Shown here: one piece after another, positions 62,035 through 64,000 of the stretch
Layout of the letters: the number at the start of each line of letters is the position of its first letter
Position numbering within the stretch: the stretch's first letter is position 1
Source: Actinomadura barringtoniae
GTDB lineage: Bacteria > Actinomycetota > Actinomycetes > Streptosporangiales > Streptosporangiaceae
Assembly (NCBI RefSeq): GCF_017573505.1
Contig: NZ_JAGEOJ010000001.1
Location: 1-64,000 of the forward strand
DNA: 64,000 nucleotides
Direction: 5' to 3'
Notes under the pieces: model-generated
Databases searched by the model: none
What the model saw: the letters and a program-made list of their open reading frames with translations, nothing else
What the model was told of the DNA's origin: nothing
Program-made: the position numbers and the translations under genes

Positions 62035-62850
62035 ATGCGAGTCGCACTGGCGCGCACGGCCGGGTTGGCCGGGGCGTTCGCGGCCGGCGCTACCGCGGCG
62101 CACATCACGAGCATCCCGCACCTGGTGCGGCTCACCGCGAGCCTGCGCCGATCGCGCGCGAGCATCCTGGCGGCCCACGAGGAGGAGCGGCGGCGCCTCC
62201 GGCACGACCTGCACGACGGGCTGGGCCCCACGCTGGCCAGCCTCGCCATGTCGCTCGACGAGGCCCGGATCGCGCTGGTCAAGGATCCCGACCGGGTGGA
62301 GCCCATGCTGGCCGAGCTGCGCGACCGGCTCGCCGACACCGTCGGCGACGTCCGCGAGATGGCGCACGGCCTGCGCCCGCCCGCGCTGGACGACCTCGGC
62401 CTGGTCGCCGCGATCGAGTCGCTCGCCGAGGGCACCTGTGAACGGGTGGACGTGCGCTTCGACGGCGACCCCGACGGCCTGCCCGCCGCCGCGGAGGTCG
62501 CCGCGTACCGGATCGTGGAAGAGGCCCTGACCAACGTGCGCAGGCACGCCCGCGCGGCCTCCGCGATGGTCCTGATGAGCCGCGGCATCGATCTGCGGCT
62601 GATGGTCGCCGACTCCGGGCCGGGCCTGCCCGAGCGGCCCAAGAACGGCTCGCGCTGCACGCGCGGCCTCACCGCGATGCAGGAATGGGCCGCCGAGCTC
62701 GGCGGCGGGTGCACAATCACCTCTCGTGCGGGGGGCGGAACCGTGGTGTCCGCGCGACTGCCCCTGACACTGCCCGATACGATCGGTTTTCGATCCGTAA
62801 AGGCGGGCGATCATGAGCACAGAGGCCATCCGCGTTCTCATCACCGATGA
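62035..62850 (+). CDS. NarL-type sensor histidine kinase (HisKA_3), short form
   Basis: A 271-aa kinase. HisKA_3 begins near residue 48, with phospho-acceptor His57 in RRLRHDLHDGLGPTLASL. The ATPase N-box is in YRIVEEALTNVRRHARA and the G1 box in DSGPGLP. The G2 region GLTAMQEWAAELGGG is modified from the usual GLxGMxERxxxLGG. There is almost no sensor. The first 40 residues hold one possible helix (AGLAGAFAAGATAAHI). GGGAAGGGGG precedes ATG 62035. The last 38 nt overlap the response regulator gene. Confidence 0.9.
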   Translation: MRVALARTAGLAGAFAAGATAAHITSIPHLVRLTASLRRSRASILAAHEEERRRLRHDLHDGLGPTLASLAMSLDEARIALVKDPDRVEPMLAELRDRLADTVGDVREMAHGLRPPALDDLGLVAAIESLAEGTCERVDVRFDGDPDGLPAAAEVAAYRIVEEALTNVRRHARAASAMVLMSRGIDLRLMVADSGPGLPERPKNGSRCTRGLTAMQEWAAELGGGCTITSRAGGGTVVSARLPLTLPDTIGFRSVKAGDHEHRGHPRSHHR

Positions 62851-63466
62851 CCACCCTGTCTTCCGGCAGGGTCTGAAGGGTCTGCTGGTGGCGCTCGGCG
62901 TCGAGGTCGTCGCCGAGGCGGAGAGCGGCCCCGAGGCCGTACGGCTGGCGGCCGAACTGCAGCCCGACGTGGTGGTCATGGACCTCCACATGCCGGGCGG
63001 CAACGGCATAGAGGCCACCCGGACCATCACCCGCACCAGCCCCCGGATCGGCGTCCTGGTGCTGACGATGTTCCGCGACGACGACTCGGTCTTCGCCGCC
63101 ATGCGCGCCGGTGCCCGCGGCTACCTGCTGAAGGAGTCGGGCGCCGAGGAGATCGCGCGGGCCGTACGTGCGGTCGCGGCGGGCGAGGCGATCTACGGCC
63201 CGGAGATCGCGCGCCGGGTGCTGGCCTACTTCACCGACATGCCCGACCCGCGCCAGGCCGCGTTCCCGCAGCTGACCGAGCGGGAACGGGAGGTGCTGGA
63301 GCTGATCGCCCAGGGCCGCAGCAACGCCGACATCGCCGCCGCGCTCTTCCTCAGCCAGAAGACCGTGCGCAACCACGTGTCCAACATCTTCATGAAGCTG
63401 CACGTGGCCGACCGCGCCCAGGCGATCGTGCTGGCCCGCGAGGCGGGCCTGGGCGGCAACGCCTAG
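62813..63466 (+). CDS. LuxR/NarL-type response regulator
   Basis: A 217-aa regulator. The receiver domain has acidic pocket DD at 12-13, phospho-acceptor Asp57 (VVVMDLHMPGGNG) and the conserved Lys in YLLKES. The C-terminal LuxR helix-turn-helix starts at about 150 (LTEREREVLELIAQGRSNAD, SQKTVRNHVSNIFMKLHVAD). It pairs with the overlapping kinase gene. Target genes are not evident here. Its stop lies in the first unit of a 21-bp tandem repeat. Confidence 0.95.
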   Translation: MSTEAIRVLITDDHPVFRQGLKGLLVALGVEVVAEAESGPEAVRLAAELQPDVVVMDLHMPGGNGIEATRTITRTSPRIGVLVLTMFRDDDSVFAAMRAGARGYLLKESGAEEIARAVRAVAAGEAIYGPEIARRVLAYFTDMPDPRQAAFPQLTEREREVLELIAQGRSNADIAAALFLSQKTVRNHVSNIFMKLHVADRAQAIVLAREAGLGGNA

Positions 63467-63523
63467 GGAGCCAGCGGCGACACCTAGGGAGCCGGCGGCG
63501 ACGCCCAGGGACCAGCGGCGATG
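63462..63523. repeat. 21-bp tandem repeat at the 3' end of the response regulator gene
   Basis: Units 63462-63482, 63483-63503 (21 bp, CCTAGGGAGCCAGCGGCGAC plus A) and 63504-63523 (20 bp). Each begins CCTAG or CCCAG. The first unit contains the TAG stop of the regulator, so further copies would not change the protein. Confidence 0.9.
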
Positions 63524-63545
63524 CCTGACGGTCCGACCGTTCGGG

Positions 63546-63983
63546 CTACAGGTCTTCGCCTTCGACGGCCGGGGTGCTGCAGCGGTCGTCCTCCGGCGGC
63601 GGGCCCATCCCGATCGTCAGGGTCTCGGGCTGCGGCTCGGGGATGGCGAGCAGGCCGGTCAGGCGCTTCAGCGTCGCGGGCCGCAGCCAGTAGTAGACCC
63701 ACGTGCCGCGGCGCTGCGACTCGATCAGCCCGGCCTCGCGCAGCACCCTCAGGTGATGGGAGATGGTCGGCGCGGTCACCCGGAACTCGTCGGTGAGCTC
63801 GCAGACGCAGACGCCCGCGCCCTCCCGGCGGCCGTTGCGATGGGCGCCGATCAACGACAGGAGGCGGAGGCGGATCGGGTCGCCCAGCGCCTTGAACATC
63901 CGCGCCAGCTCGTGTGCTTCGCGCTCGCCGACGGCCTCCTCGACCAGGGGCGAGCAGCACACGAGACCCACTTGTGTCTGCAT
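63546..63983 (-). CDS. arsR: ArsR family metalloid-responsive repressor
   Basis: A 145-aa winged-helix repressor. It starts MQTQVGLVCCSPLV with a vicinal Cys9-Cys10 pair. The winged helix spans about 25-110 (ARMFKALGDPIRLRLLSLIG, then VCVCELTDEFRVTAPTISHHLRVLREAGLI). Cys59 and Cys61 in VCVCEL match the ArsR-type metalloid-binding box. Another cysteine is at 133. These features fit As(III)/Sb(III) sensing. The ATG at 63983 is 17 nt from the window edge, and ars resistance genes are expected beyond it on the other strand. Confidence 0.9.
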   Translation of the reverse strand: MQTQVGLVCCSPLVEEAVGEREAHELARMFKALGDPIRLRLLSLIGAHRNGRREGAGVCVCELTDEFRVTAPTISHHLRVLREAGLIESQRRGTWVYYWLRPATLKRLTGLLAIPEPQPETLTIGMGPPPEDDRCSTPAVEGEDL

Positions 63984-64000
63984 GGAACCAATCTGACACG

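Overview
The window is a high-GC actinobacterial chromosome segment. GTG starts are frequent, genes overlap by ATGA or GTGA, several starts look leaderless, and many regulators are of the TetR, AfsR/SARP, GntR and ArsR types. The core gene order (valS, folC, DUF4233, ndk, mreBCD, mrdA, rodA, TIGR03960, TIGR03936, rne, rplU, rpmA, obg, proB, proA, nadD, rsfS, histidine phosphatase) is the one conserved in Streptomyces and relatives. The sequence fits Streptomycetales or Streptosporangiales (an Actinomadura-like genome is my guess), but no ribosomal RNA gene is inside the window to settle it.

Layout. 1-634: promoter and leader of an rrn operon that runs leftward out of the window. 0.6-12 kb: accessory genes: a DUF6882 protein, a DrrAB-type exporter, a solo GntR helix, a 1088-aa AfsR-type regulator with a divergent metallo-beta-lactamase-fold hydrolase, a frameshifted Rv2629-like release-factor homologue, a VOC protein, an HSL-type hydrolase and a reduced formylglycine-enzyme-like protein. 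12-17 kb: two identical tRNA-Ala(GGC) genes flank a phosphoesterase, a VanX-like peptidase, a CHRD/DUF3455 secreted protein, an LLM oxidoreductase and a self-contained TetR operon. 17-28 kb: NAD synthesis and ribosome silencing (nadD-rsfS-phosphatase), a phenylacetate-CoA-ligase-like enzyme, an M48 protease, a Tat-exported phosphoesterase, proline synthesis (proBA), obg, and ribosomal proteins L27 and L21. 28-35.4 kb: a second accessory block with a secreted chorismate mutase, a methyltransferase, a TetR/operator controlling two Asp-nucleophile hydrolases, a thioesterase and a TetR/DUF1453 pair.

35.4-49.6 kb: core genes for RNase E/G, the two radical-SAM-related proteins, the mreBCD-mrdA-rodA cell-wall elongation operon and ndk. 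49.7-61.8 kb: folC and valS with insertions between and around them: two MFS-type transporters, a FolC-like paralogue head-to-head with folC, a TetR gene sharing an intergenic region with an exporter that carries a near-perfect IdeR/DmdR iron box, and two paralogous single-pass membrane proteins on either side of valS. 61.8-64 kb: a NarL-type two-component pair and an ArsR repressor at the right edge.

No insertion sequence, integrase, CRISPR array or phage gene was seen. The most interesting points are the two valS-flanking membrane paralogues with a shared C-x12-C-AWAT extracytoplasmic domain, the iron-box-controlled MFS/TetR pair, a symmetric -10 element that may drive two divergent leaderless genes, two copies of a 63-bp palindromic element, the frameshifted Rv2629-like gene, and many short tandem repeats placed at gene ends.
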